64,000 nucleotides of DNA from positions 50,610 through 114,609 of the forward strand of contig NZ_NFIH01000008.1 in assembly GCF_002161675.1 (NCBI RefSeq), written 5' to 3'. Numbering within the stretch: the first letter of the stretch is position 1; each line of letters begins with the position of its first letter. The stretch comes from Pseudoflavonifractor sp. An44 (GTDB taxonomy: Bacteria; Bacillota; Clostridia; Oscillospirales; Oscillospiraceae). Below are positions 9,401 to 16,776 of the stretch, in pieces. Under the pieces are notes generated by a model that worked only from the letters and a program-made list of their open reading frames with translations, ran no database searches and was not told where the DNA came from. Made by a program: the position numbers and the translations under genes.

Positions 9401-11349
9401 TCACCGTCACCCGCCTGAGCGACAACGAAGTGGTGCACACCCAGACCGTGGACGGCTACAACGCTGAGAAGCTGGACCAGCAGGAGCTGTTTGCCTGGAC
9501 CGGTGAGGCCAACGACCAGTACCGCCTGACCATCACCAACACCGGAACCGACAACGAGAACGCCAACAACAGCTACAACGTCATCATCGACTTCCTCACC
9601 TTCGGCTGTGACCAGGCCCAGCTGGCCGACCTCACCGCCCTGGCCGCTGCCCTCACCAAGGCCGACGGCCTCAACAGCGCCGACTACACTCCCGAAGCCT
9701 GGCAGGCCGTGGAGGCCGCAGCCCTGGCCGGACGCCGGGTGTATGTGGACGCCACCGCCACCCAGGCCCAGGTGGACGCCGCTGCCGCCGCCCTCAACGA
9801 GGCCATGGCTCCGCAGCCCCAGGGGCCTGTGGAGACCTACGCCCTGCAATACGTGTACGACTATGCCGTCCAGCAGGACACCAGCAACCTGATTCCCTCG
9901 GTGGCCGCCTTCTATCAGGAGGCCCTGACCGAGGCCCAGGCGGTGCTGGACGACCCCGACGCCACCCAGCTGGAGGTGGATGCCGCCTGCGGCAAGCTGA
10001 TGCGGGCAGTGCACATGCTCAACTGGGTCCGCGGCGACAAGGCCATGCTGGAGCTGCTCATCATCCGGGCCGACCAGATGGTGGCGCACGCCGACCTGTA
10101 CGTGACAGACAACTGGCAGCAGCTGCTGGACGCCCTGGACCAGGCCAAGAAGGTCTATAATGACGAGAACGCCATGGACAGCGACATCCAGCCCGTGGTG
10201 GACCAGCTGCTGGCCGCCATCCTGGCCCAGCGCTACAAAGCCAGCCGGGCCATTTTGGAGGACCTGGTGGCCAAGGCAGAGGGCATGGACCTGACCGGCT
10301 ACACCGCCGAGTCTGTGGCCGCGTTCCGCACCGCTCTGGACCAGGCCAAGGCCGTGCTGGTGCAGGAGAGCAATCAGGCTGCCGTGGAGGCCGCGGTCAC
10401 CGCTCTGAATGATGCCCTGGCCAACCTGAACCAGCAGACCGTGGACAAGGAGGCCCTGTCCGAGCTCTACACCTATGCCGGCCAGCAGGACACCAGCAAC
10501 CTCATCCCCTCTGTGGCCGTCTTCTATCAGGAGGCCATGACCGAGGCTAAGGCCGTGCTGGACGACGCCACCGCCACCCAGCTGGAAGTGGACGCCGCCT
10601 GCGGTAAGCTGATGCGCGCCGTGCTCAAGCTGGACTGGGTCAAGGGTGACAAGGCCATGCTGGAAGTGCTCATCGCCCGTGCCGAGGGCATGGTGGAGAA
10701 CGTGGACAAGTACGTATCGGACAACTGGCAGCAGCTGGTGGACGCCCTGGCCAAGGCCAAGGAGGTGTTCGCCGACGAGAACGCCATGGATGTGGACATT
10801 GAGCCCGTGGTGGACCAGCTGCTGAACGCCATTCTGGCCCAGCGCTATAAGGCAGACAAGTCCGTCCTGGAGAACCTCCTGAACCAGGCCGAGGGCATGG
10901 ACCTCACCGGCTACACCGCCGAGTCCGTGGCCGTGTTCCGCTCCGCTCTCCAGAGCGCCCAGGCTGTCATGGCCGACGAGACCCTCTCTGAGGAAGATCA
11001 GGCAACGGTGGACGCCGCTGTGGCTGCCCTCAACGACGCCATGGACGGCCTCACCGCCGATGGCGCTCCCGAGACCACGGACCAACCCGAGGCCTCCCAG
11101 ACTCCTGAGGCTACTGACAAGCCTGAGACCACCCAGGCTCCCGAGGCTACCGACAAGCCCGAAGCTTCTCAGAGTCCTGAGGCCACCAACCAGCCTCAGA
11201 CCACCGCCAAGCCCCAGGCCACCCAGAAGCCTGAGAGCGTGCCTCAGACCGGCGATTCGTCTCAGCTGCTGGTGTGCGTGGCCGCCCTGGCCTCTGCGGT
11301 GCTGCTGCTGAGCACTGCCGTGGTGGTGCGCAAGCAGACCCGTCGCTAA
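6472..11349 (+). CDS. Giant wall-anchored right-handed beta-helix protein with FIVAR stalk
   Basis: The ATG at 6472 has AAAGGATGATACC upstream and begins a signal peptide (MLKKSLSLLLAGALTVSLAV, cleaved near residue 27); total 1625 aa. Residues about 37-600 are a right-handed parallel beta-helix, opening TYYLDASIGKTDGDGLTP.NAF and rich in NN, GI and N.. turns (for example IEINNLEVKNQGDNVNRDRS, NTVENCQANGITTTNV). This fold is shared by polysaccharide lyases and some glycosidases. Residues about 600-1110 hold beta-sandwich and Ig-like modules. From about 1120 on, a ~200-aa FIVAR super-repeat occurs twice (QQDTSNLIPSVA..FYQEA starts each). The end is VPQTGDSSQLL, a hydrophobic span and RKQTRR. 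Substrate and catalytic residues cannot be assigned from sequence alone. Gut polysaccharide breakdown is the likely setting. Confidence 0.88.
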   Translation: MLKKSLSLLLAGALTVSLAVPAVAGNSQAQPKQDTSYGTTYYLDASIGKTDGDGLTPANAFDSLEDINAKTFQPGDQILIKAGTQYTGTLWPKGSGCEGYPIVIDMYGEGDKPLIDGNGAYFMPQVKDWQGPFTGETGDQIGAAVYLYNQEYIEINNLEVKNQGDNVNRDRSGIRVEGYDYGVIDHIYIRNCYVHDVRGYNGQDDIYPVVPTNPDGSPTDGFTDEDQTNPNTTNTFWGARTTHRTGGINFVTYTARLPESKNEFNVPVQELDETKQITTFNDILIENNTVENCQANGITTTNVKGTLDDVAFRHTNVVIRGNDIHNVTRSGIIPIYTNGVLVEYNKVDTFQSTYEGYGCGIWCDRANGMVFQYNEVCNGVNGNDGMAFNLDDMTRDGVIQYNYTHDNYGGGYMLHVRQNSYNRNNTIRFNLSVNDSGVFTAHNAQIVAVGETSTTKLESAKVYNNTFLSNKDCHAVYQGDEVDYTNNIWYFTNSAVANRKDCFYPGANSSFDNNVYIGCVAPTDANQHTDDPQFVGGSNLFGLTRDQALVNASLTANSPYVGAGVAVENNGGQDILGGSLDTLNLGAIAGAGHQAAAVSQTYTPNEVTKYLSDGTQQTQVIHETVSESNTKWVNTTFNSKSVIYTKKEGNYLEFDMVGTGGTFTLKRGGGAGNVKLVAYQGGQEVKSVTVNTYNATADTITVDDFTQLSGTNEAYTIRVYNAENGKAANFVSFTTNVSETTQPGCDNDAIAGVVLEQPMAQVIPYGKTSVSVDLASHVYFRTCQAQQPQATVTYTANNGATVEGNTVTFPAPGDYTVTAQATYNEVTVTDTITVSVTQGQEPQVNVPAVDTRALTGLIAACEGLDLTQYGEARQDVFQQTLAQAKALLEGEGYTQAQVDEMVALLTTAKNGLSLTRVNAEDSVVVKNGNWVNLSDATLDGGKALKCSNANESMTVDFFGNQVQVYGRKAVGVAIMTFTVTRLSDNEVVHTQTVDGYNAEKLDQQELFAWTGEANDQYRLTITNTGTDNENANNSYNVIIDFLTFGCDQAQLADLTALAAALTKADGLNSADYTPEAWQAVEAAALAGRRVYVDATATQAQVDAAAAALNEAMAPQPQGPVETYALQYVYDYAVQQDTSNLIPSVAAFYQEALTEAQAVLDDPDATQLEVDAACGKLMRAVHMLNWVRGDKAMLELLIIRADQMVAHADLYVTDNWQQLLDALDQAKKVYNDENAMDSDIQPVVDQLLAAILAQRYKASRAILEDLVAKAEGMDLTGYTAESVAAFRTALDQAKAVLVQESNQAAVEAAVTALNDALANLNQQTVDKEALSELYTYAGQQDTSNLIPSVAVFYQEAMTEAKAVLDDATATQLEVDAACGKLMRAVLKLDWVKGDKAMLEVLIARAEGMVENVDKYVSDNWQQLVDALAKAKEVFADENAMDVDIEPVVDQLLNAILAQRYKADKSVLENLLNQAEGMDLTGYTAESVAVFRSALQSAQAVMADETLSEEDQATVDAAVAALNDAMDGLTADGAPETTDQPEASQTPEATDKPETTQAPEATDKPEASQSPEATNQPQTTAKPQATQKPESVPQTGDSSQLLVCVAALASAVLLLSTAVVVRKQTRR

Positions 11350-11362
11350 ACTCCAAATCATA

Positions 11363-11399
11363 AAAAAGTACGGTCAGCAAATGCTGGCCGTACTTTTTT
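11363..11399 (+). terminator. Terminator of the beta-helix gene
   Basis: AAAAAGTACGGTCAGC / GCTGGCCGTACTTTTTT forms a 16-bp stem with an AAAT loop, ending in T6. It starts 14 bp after the stop and is probably bidirectional. Confidence 0.92.
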
Positions 11400-11466
11400 G
11401 CTGTTTTCGAACTTAGACAGAACGTGTTCCCTTCTCCGATTTTCCCGGCGGAAACCAGCGTCCTTC

Positions 11467-11985
11467 CAGGGACGCTCCGCTTATGCCCCATTTCTCCCCG
11501 ATGAGAAATGGGGGAAAGAATCGCCAAAGGCGGGGCCTTCCCCCGCCTTGTGGAATCCACCCCGCGGTACTGAGTGGAAGGTGCAGTGTTCTGTGTTCGG
11601 CCCTTGGAGTGGTTCATGTCACATAGATGGCGTGGACATGCTACAGAAAGTACCTGTTCCTCTGTGTAGTTGTACTTCTACCGCCAGGGCCTTACCCAGG
11701 TGTGCAACTGTTCCCAGTTGCCGGGGGCCTGGCTTTCGGCGGCGGGAACGCCGCTTCTCCGGGGGAGGCCCGGAGGTGGAAACCGCCTGGTTGTAGGGCC
11801 AGCTGCCAGGTTAGCCTGGTGTGCTGGCAGTGGCAGGAGCCACAGCAAGGGTGACGGGCCGACCATAGACTTGACGCAGTTCCAGCCTCGTACACCAGGG
11901 AGGTCCTTAGGGGGGAACGCCCTAAGTGGGGCTTTTCGTCCATTTTGGCCAGTCAAAATGGACCCCAGCGGAGCGCGTCTCCCCT
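11467..11985 (+). repeat. Dispersed ~510-bp hairpin element, copy 2
   Basis: The left end is CCAGGGACGCTCCGC and the right end CCCCAGCGGAGCGCGTCTCC. The left arm hairpin is CCCATTTCTC/GAGAAATGGG (11486-11512), and the right arm is CCATTTTGG/TCAAAATGG (11940-11962). Conserved blocks are GGCGGGGCCTTCCCCCGCC, GTGGAATCCACCCCGCGG, GGCGGCGGGAACGCCGC and CTTAGGGGGGAACGCCCTAAG. It lies between the beta-helix terminator and the terminator of the second sorting-tail remnant. Confidence 0.88.
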
Positions 11986-12040
11986 CGCCAGGGGAACGAG
12001 GTGAAGCCTGAGAAATTGGAGAAAGCTCCCTATAAAGAAG

Positions 12041-12073
12041 AAAGTACGGCCAGATTTCTCTGACCGTACTTTC
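12041..12073 (-). terminator. Terminator of the second sorting-tail remnant
   Basis: AAAGTACGGCCAG ATTTCT CTGACCGTACTTT is almost base-for-base the terminator at 2675-2710, loop included. Its retention behind a bare tail shows that the 3' part of a surface-protein gene is preserved here. Confidence 0.75.
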
Positions 12074-12089
12074 TTGTTTTATCAGGGGC

Positions 12090-12242
12090 TTAGCTGCGCC
12101 GCTTACGCAGGTTCACCACAGCCGCCAGCCCGGCGGCGGACAGAACCAGAACACCCAGCACCAGGCTCAGCTGGGCGGCGTCCCCGGTCTGGGGCACGTC
12201 AGTCTCAGGCTTCTGGGTGGCCTCGGGATTGGTGGAGGTCTC
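12090..12242 (-). pseudogene. Bare VPQTGD sorting tail, remnant of a surface-protein gene
   Basis: Reading leftward, about 50 codons encode TSTNPEATQKPETD, VPQTGDAAQLSL, the hydrophobic span VLGVLVLSAAGLAAVV and the basic end NLRKRRS. This closely resembles the phosphatase tail (VPQTGDNAQLGL..VLSAAGMGAVV). Upstream, homology stops abruptly at about 12243-12248, where a fragment of the ~510-bp dispersed element begins. No signal peptide, start or ribosome site exists, so it cannot make an anchored protein. A deletion or recombination with a breakpoint in the repeat is the simplest reading. Confidence 0.8.
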
Positions 12243-12244
12243 CG

Positions 12245-12345
12245 GGGCGGGGGAAGGCCCCGCCTTTGGTGGGTCTTTGGTGACTTTCTGCCCACCCAGA
12301 AAGTCACCCCAGCTTCAGCGCGTCTCCCCTCGCCAGGGGAATTGC
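12245..12345 (-). repeat. Fragment of the ~510-bp hairpin element, copy 3
   Basis: Only one end is present: GGCGGGGGAAGGCCCCGCC, then the arm hairpin GGTGACTTTCTG/CAGAAAGTCACC, then CACCCCAGC and GCGCGTCTCCCCTCGCCAGGGGAA. The terminal part joins sequence typical of both ends. It abuts the bare sorting tail directly. Confidence 0.75.
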
Positions 12346-12389
12346 CCAGGTGAAACGTTCCGCCTTTACAACTCGGAAACAACTTCTTG

Positions 12390-12418
12390 CTGACTTGTCC
12401 AAAGCCCTGTGATAAGAT
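12390..12418 (+). promoter_or_regulatory. Probable promoter of the two-component operon
   Basis: CTGACT, a 17-nt spacer and TAAGAT end about 40 bp before the response-regulator start. Confidence 0.45.
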
Positions 12419-12456
12419 GAAGGTACCATAAGCATGATGGGGAGAGGAGAAACACC

Positions 12457-13116
12457 ATGGCACACATACTCATTGTGGAGGACGAAGAAAATATTGCCCG
12501 CATGATTGCCGCCACCCTGGAGATGGCGGGCTACACCTGTCAGAGCTGCATGGACGGGTCCAAGGCGGTGGAGCTGGTGCAGCCGGGGGTGTTCGACCTG
12601 GTGCTGCTGGACGTGATGCTCCCCGGTATGGACGGCTTCCAGGTCATGGAGCACCTGCGGGGTGTGGGGGTCCCGGTGATCTTCCTCACCGCCGTGCAGC
12701 AGGTGGGAGACAAGGTGCGGGGCCTGCGGCTGGGTGCCGAGGACTATATCACCAAGCCCTTTGAGACCCTGGAGCTGCTGGCCCGGGTGGAGGTGGTGCT
12801 GCGCCGCCGGGGCGGTGGCGTCCGGGTGCTCACCTACGGCCCCATTGTCCAGAACCTGGACAGCCACACCGTCACTTTGGACGGGGAGCTGGTGCCTCTG
12901 GCCCCCAAGGAGTTTGAGCTGCTGCGGGTATTCCTCCAGCACCAGGACCTGGCCCTGAGCCGGGAGCGGCTCCTCTCCATGGTGTGGGGCTATGAGTACC
13001 AGGGAGAGAGCCGCACCGTGGACATCCACGTCCAGCGGCTGCGCCAGAAGCTGGACCTGTCCCAGCGCCTGGTGACCCTGCCCCGCATCGGGTACCGCCT
13101 GGAGAAGCTGCCATGA
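12457..13116 (+). CDS. OmpR/PhoB-family response regulator
   Basis: The 219-aa protein has a receiver domain (residues 1-118): the acidic pair E8/D9, phosphoacceptor D52 in LVLLDVMLPG, the conserved Thr in FLTA, and Lys in DYITKPF. A C-terminal winged-helix domain (about 128-219) has LAPKEFELLRVFLQH and TVDIHVQRLRQKL. GGGGAGAGGAGAAACACC precedes the ATG. Its stop overlaps the start of the histidine kinase by ATGA, so the two are translationally coupled. It should be phosphorylated by that kinase and bind DNA; the target genes are not evident. Confidence 0.95.
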   Translation: MAHILIVEDEENIARMIAATLEMAGYTCQSCMDGSKAVELVQPGVFDLVLLDVMLPGMDGFQVMEHLRGVGVPVIFLTAVQQVGDKVRGLRLGAEDYITKPFETLELLARVEVVLRRRGGGVRVLTYGPIVQNLDSHTVTLDGELVPLAPKEFELLRVFLQHQDLALSRERLLSMVWGYEYQGESRTVDIHVQRLRQKLDLSQRLVTLPRIGYRLEKLP

Positions 13117-14561
13117 AGCTGTGGCAGAAGATCTTTCTCTCCACCCTGGCCCTGATGGTGTCCATCACTGCCCTGTCCTCGGTGCTGCTGCTGCGCTCCA
13201 CCCGGGACGCCCTGTGGCAGCGGGAACAGCAGCGGGCCATCACCCAACAGCAGTACATGGCGGGCATTCTGAAAGCGGGTATCCTCAACCAGCGGCTGCG
13301 GCTGGGTGTGGTGCTGCTCCAGGAGGATCAGACCCGGGAGACCGCCATCCAGACCCTGGAGCAACAGGCCACCGACGACTATCTGGCGGGTCTGATGCTG
13401 CTGGACCAGGAGGAAAAGGCGGTGTGGAACCAGCTCCCTTCCGGGGTGGTCCCCCCCACCGCCGAAGATGACAGCCTCACCCAGTGCCAGCTCCAGGCGG
13501 GCGACACCGCCGGGGAGTGGTATCTGGTGTGCTCCATGCCCCTGACCCTGGAGTCGGGGGAGTACCGCCTGGTGGCCGCCTACTCGGTGGGCGACCTCCA
13601 GCGGGACCTGAACCTCCAGGCCCTGCGGTCGGTAGGTTTAAGCCTGGGCATCAGCCTGTTGGCCGCCGTGCTGCTGCTGCTGTTGGTGCGGCGGCTGCTC
13701 CGTCCCCTGGGCGCCCTGCGGGAAAACGCCCGCTCCATCGCCGGGGGCAACTACGACCAGCGTCTGGACATCCGCAGCCAGGACGAGCTGGCCGACCTGG
13801 CCCAGGACATGAACGCCCTGGCCCAGGCGGTACAGGAGCGAGTGGAACAGCTGGAGCAGGTGGCCGAGGAGCGGCGGGTGTTCGTGGGCAATCTGGCCCA
13901 CGAGATGAAGACCCCCCTGACCTCCATCATGGGCTATGCCGACCTGCTGTACCTGCCCAAGACGGTGTCCGACCCCCAGCGGGTGGAGTATTCCGGCATC
14001 ATTCTGGAGGAGGCCAAGCGGCTGCGCTCCCTGTCCGCCAAGCTGCTGGAGCTTCTCACCGTGGGCAGCGTCAACCTCACCTTCGAGCCCACCCCCCTGG
14101 ACCAGGTGGTGGGCGAGGTGGCGGTGAGTCTGGAGCCCCTGCTGGCCCAGACCCAGCTGACCCTCTCCTGTTCCTGCCCTCCCCTGTCCATCGCCATGGA
14201 CCGGGAGCTGTTCAAATCTCTGCTGTATAACCTGCTGGACAACGCCCGAAAGGCCAGCCCCACCGGGGGCCGGCTGTCCTTCACCGCCCAGGCGGAGGGG
14301 GAGAAGGCCGTTTTGAAGATTCGGGACTGGGGCCAGGGCATCCCCCCCGAAGAGCTGGAGAAGATCTGCCAGCCCTTCTACATGGTGGACAAGAGCCGCA
14401 GCCGCAAGGCAGGCGGCGCTGGCCTGGGTCTGGCCCTGTGTCAGGCCATTGTGGTGGCCCACCAGGGCACCATGGAATTCTGGAGCCAGGAGGGAGAGGG
14501 CACCCAGGTGACCCTCACCTTCCCGCTGTGTCAGGAGGTGGACGGCCATGAAGACGCCTAA
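13113..14561 (+). CDS. Membrane sensor histidine kinase
   Basis: This 482-aa kinase has transmembrane spans at about residues 7-28 and 170-192 that bracket an extracellular sensor of ~140 residues with no recognised ligand fold. A HAMP linker follows (RPLGALRENARSIAGG). The phosphoacceptor is His in the HisKA box LAHEMKTPLTSIMGY (about residue 265). The ATPase domain shows the N box (LLYNLLDNARKAS), G1 (DWGQGIPPEE) and G2 (GGAGLGLAL). It overlaps the response regulator by 4 bp and the next gene by 14 bp, so the three form one operon. The stimulus is unknown. Confidence 0.95.
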   Translation: MKLWQKIFLSTLALMVSITALSSVLLLRSTRDALWQREQQRAITQQQYMAGILKAGILNQRLRLGVVLLQEDQTRETAIQTLEQQATDDYLAGLMLLDQEEKAVWNQLPSGVVPPTAEDDSLTQCQLQAGDTAGEWYLVCSMPLTLESGEYRLVAAYSVGDLQRDLNLQALRSVGLSLGISLLAAVLLLLLVRRLLRPLGALRENARSIAGGNYDQRLDIRSQDELADLAQDMNALAQAVQERVEQLEQVAEERRVFVGNLAHEMKTPLTSIMGYADLLYLPKTVSDPQRVEYSGIILEEAKRLRSLSAKLLELLTVGSVNLTFEPTPLDQVVGEVAVSLEPLLAQTQLTLSCSCPPLSIAMDRELFKSLLYNLLDNARKASPTGGRLSFTAQAEGEKAVLKIRDWGQGIPPEELEKICQPFYMVDKSRSRKAGGAGLGLALCQAIVVAHQGTMEFWSQEGEGTQVTLTFPLCQEVDGHEDA

Positions 14562-15495
14562 TCGCCGCCCCTGGCTATTTGTCCTTTTGACCGTCCTCAT
14601 TTTGCTGGCCGGAGGCATGGCCGTGGGGATGGCCGCCCGGCTGGTGGTGGTCCCCCAGGCAGGCAAAACGGTGGAGGTGGACACCCCTGACCCCCCCTCC
14701 TTTATCAGCCAGAGTATGGATGAGGTGATGTTCTATCCCTGGACCCTCTATGACCCGGACAGCTTTTCCGGTCATCTACCAGAGGGGACTGCGGATGAGT
14801 TCTGGCCCTGGTGCACCCGCCACCTGTCCGATGGAGCCACCCTTCTGGGGCTGACCCTGGACAACGACGGAATCAACCGGGGGCTCATCGACTATGACCT
14901 GTGTTTCTGGAAAGACTGTTCCGCACACACCCAGGACGGACAGCCCGTTTTGTTGGATGTGGCCTATGGGGCGGATACCTGGAACCGAGGCTGGACCTGG
15001 GTGGCTCGGTCCACCGGAGAGCCCCCCACCCGGGCCCAGAAGGAGGCCGCCGTGGCCAAAGTACAACAGGACGTGTGCGCCCTGTTTGACCCCCAGGGGC
15101 AAACAGGGGACCTCAGCATGGCACTGGATTCCCTCTACAATGTTCTGGAGCAGAGTGCCATGCTATACCAATTGGGGGAACCAGACAGCGCCGAACAAGA
15201 TTGGTATGCCTCTGAGGCGGTATCCTTTGTGTATGTCTCCATTCCCGACATTGCAGCCTCACTCCCCTCCCAGGCGGCCCAGAGCACCCAGCAGCAACTC
15301 AATGCCTTGTCCCAAGCGGCTCAGAATATGGGCTACCGCATTCAGCTGGTAACCACTCAGCGACAGGTGGTGGTGGTGCTCACCACTTCCGACTCCGATG
15401 TGAGCAGCTGGTACTCCGTGGGGCTATATTATGATGTGGTACTGGAGGAATATAGCGGAATCGCCATCAATGGCAGGTCCGGGTATGGATATTGA
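14548..15495 (+). CDS. Membrane-anchored protein of unknown function in the two-component operon
   Basis: The 315-aa product starts inside the 3' end of the kinase gene (14-bp overlap), which implies coupling. One N-terminal hydrophobic segment (WLFVLLTVLILLAGGMAVGM) is a signal anchor, and the remaining ~285 residues should face outside. Trp- and Asp-rich stretches (FYPWTLYDPDSFSGHLP, WNRGWTWVARSTGE) and a C-terminal alpha/beta segment (QQQLNALSQAAQNMGY) match no family I can name. Position suggests an accessory sensor or the output of the two-component system; this is inference only. Confidence 0.75.
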   Translation: MKTPNRRPWLFVLLTVLILLAGGMAVGMAARLVVVPQAGKTVEVDTPDPPSFISQSMDEVMFYPWTLYDPDSFSGHLPEGTADEFWPWCTRHLSDGATLLGLTLDNDGINRGLIDYDLCFWKDCSAHTQDGQPVLLDVAYGADTWNRGWTWVARSTGEPPTRAQKEAAVAKVQQDVCALFDPQGQTGDLSMALDSLYNVLEQSAMLYQLGEPDSAEQDWYASEAVSFVYVSIPDIAASLPSQAAQSTQQQLNALSQAAQNMGYRIQLVTTQRQVVVVLTTSDSDVSSWYSVGLYYDVVLEEYSGIAINGRSGYGY

Positions 15496-15587
15496 TACAA
15501 CTTCGATACAACTTCATGGGAGATTTCTTGCCCCCTTTTGCCTCATACTGTCTGTAGAGATAGAAATTGGTGAAAGGGGGCTTTCCC

Positions 15588-16532
15588 ATGTTCCGAACAG
15601 CACATTACAAGTTTCATTGGTATACCATATGGGCCATCGGACTTTGTCTGGCTGGCGGTGTGCTCCTGGTGGCCATCACCCCCCACGCCTTCTCGCCCGC
15701 AGCTGCTACGCCCCTTTGCACTCCGTCTGCCTCCATACCCTCGCCCATACCCACAACGCCGCCTGTTCCCACAGCACGGCCCACACCCACAGCACAGCCC
15801 GCTCCCACAGCACGGCCTGCTCCCACAGCACAGCCCACACCCACAGCACAGCCCGTTCCCACAGCACGGCCTGCTCCCACAGCACAGCCCGCTCCCACAG
15901 CACAGCCCGCTCCCACCACCCCGGCAAAGCCCCAGAGGGGGGTAACGCTGCAACGGCAAAATCCCCAGCTGCCCAACGGCTGCGAGGTCACCAGTCTGGC
16001 CATGGTGCTGGGCTGGGCCGGATACCCGGTGGATAAGCTGGAGCTGTATGAAGGGTATCTCCCCCGCCAGGACTTCACCGAGACCCCGGAGGGGTGGAAG
16101 ATCGGCGGAAACCCGGAAGAGGTGTACGTGGGGGACGCCACCTCGGAGCTGGGCGGCTGGTACTGCTTTGAAGGGCCCATTGTCCAGGCGGCCAACGCCT
16201 ACCTCCAGGACCAGGGCAGCGATTGGACGGCGGAAGCGGTGTCGGGCCTGTCCCAGCGGCAGCTCAATAAATACCTAAAGAACGACGTACCCCTGGTGGC
16301 ATGGGTAACTCTGGACTACACCGCCCCGGTGGCCAGCCTCCGCTACTGGTACCTCAACGACAACACCTTTTACCAGCCCTACGCCAACCTCCACTGTGTG
16401 GTGGTGGTGGACTATGGGGAGGAGGGCTACCTCACCGCCGACCCCCTGGAGGGGTGGCAGTGGGTGGAGGAGTCCACCTTCTGGGATATCTTTGACGCCA
16501 TGGGCCGCCGGGCGGTGATCATTAATGAATAA
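15588..16532 (+). CDS. Membrane-anchored C39-type cysteine peptidase with repetitive linker
   Basis: I take the ATG at 15588 (GAAAGGGGG seven bases upstream); a TTG at 15567 is possible. The 314-aa protein has an N-terminal transmembrane anchor (WAIGLCLAGGVLLVAI). A Pro/Thr/Ala linker of about 60 residues follows (units of PTARPA/PTAQPT). The catalytic domain begins at RGVTLQRQNPQLPNGCEVTS, where Cys in NGCEVTSLAMVL is the nucleophile. The later His (ANLHCVVVVDYG) and Asp (LTADPLEGW) complete the Peptidase_C39-like triad. This family cleaves peptides outside the membrane, but substrates are rarely known. It is 92 bp behind the two-component operon and may have its own control. It lacks any sorting signal. 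Confidence 0.85.
   Translation: MFRTAHYKFHWYTIWAIGLCLAGGVLLVAITPHAFSPAAATPLCTPSASIPSPIPTTPPVPTARPTPTAQPAPTARPAPTAQPTPTAQPVPTARPAPTAQPAPTAQPAPTTPAKPQRGVTLQRQNPQLPNGCEVTSLAMVLGWAGYPVDKLELYEGYLPRQDFTETPEGWKIGGNPEEVYVGDATSELGGWYCFEGPIVQAANAYLQDQGSDWTAEAVSGLSQRQLNKYLKNDVPLVAWVTLDYTAPVASLRYWYLNDNTFYQPYANLHCVVVVDYGEEGYLTADPLEGWQWVEESTFWDIFDAMGRRAVIINE
15763..15906 (+). repeat. 18-nt coding tandem repeat, eight units, in the peptidase linker
   Basis: Eight units of the type CYGYTCCCACAGCACRGC each encode six residues of the PTA(R/Q)P(A/T/V) linker. Units 2-4 and 5-7 form a 54-nt second-order repeat that differs at one base, so expansion occurred in steps. Confidence 0.92.
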
Positions 16533-16560
16533 TGATGAATGAATAATGAAAAATGCAGGC
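16529..16560. repeat. Partial GAATAATGAA palindromic repeat
   Basis: GAATAATGATGAATGAATAATG followed by AAAAATGCAGGCCCT matches the inverted end of the repeats at 52887-53006 and 57064-57186 (there GGGCCTGCATTCTTC). Only this half is present. Confidence 0.55.
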
Positions 16561-16594
16561 CCTGAACCTTGCCGCATTTCTTGGCCTGCTGGGC

Positions 16595-16674
16595 GTAGGG
16601 GAGGGGCTTGCCCCTCCCGAATTCCCTAGGGCAACGCCAAGGCAGCCACGGGCCGGGCAAGCCACGGCCCCTAC
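16595..16674 (+). repeat. 80-bp MITE-like element, copy a
   Basis: The ends are GTAGGGGAGGGGCTTGCCC and its near inverted repeat GGGCAAGCCACGGCCCCTAC. A second copy of exactly 80 bp is at 59488-59567, and similarity extends outward about 22 bp upstream (GCATTTCTT..GCTGGGC). No coding capacity was seen. Confidence 0.8.
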
Positions 16675-16710
16675 AACGATGTGGCCAGACCGTGCGGCTC
16701 GAAACGAGGC

Positions 16711-16750
16711 AAAAAAAGATGGAAGCAACCCAAAAGGCTGCTTCCATCTT
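16711..16750 (-). terminator. Terminator of the oligoendopeptidase gene
   Basis: AGATGGAAGCA / TGCTTCCATCT stem followed by a run of seven T on the minus strand, 27 bp past the stop. Confidence 0.9.
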
Positions 16751-16776
16751 TGTATTTGTGTAGAAATTCGGAGAAA

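Noticed and set aside
6235..11361. Very long open frame antisense to the beta-helix gene
   Set aside because: Its composition is Val/Gly/His/Leu-rich, as expected from the complement of GC-biased codons. It has no domain, signal or ribosome site, and the opposite strand encodes a clear secreted protein. The same applies to 2719-4920 (+) and 29469-35141 (+).
15763..15906. Possible CRISPR array
   Set aside because: The period is 18 nt with no unique spacers, it is in frame inside a peptidase gene, and no cas gene is near.
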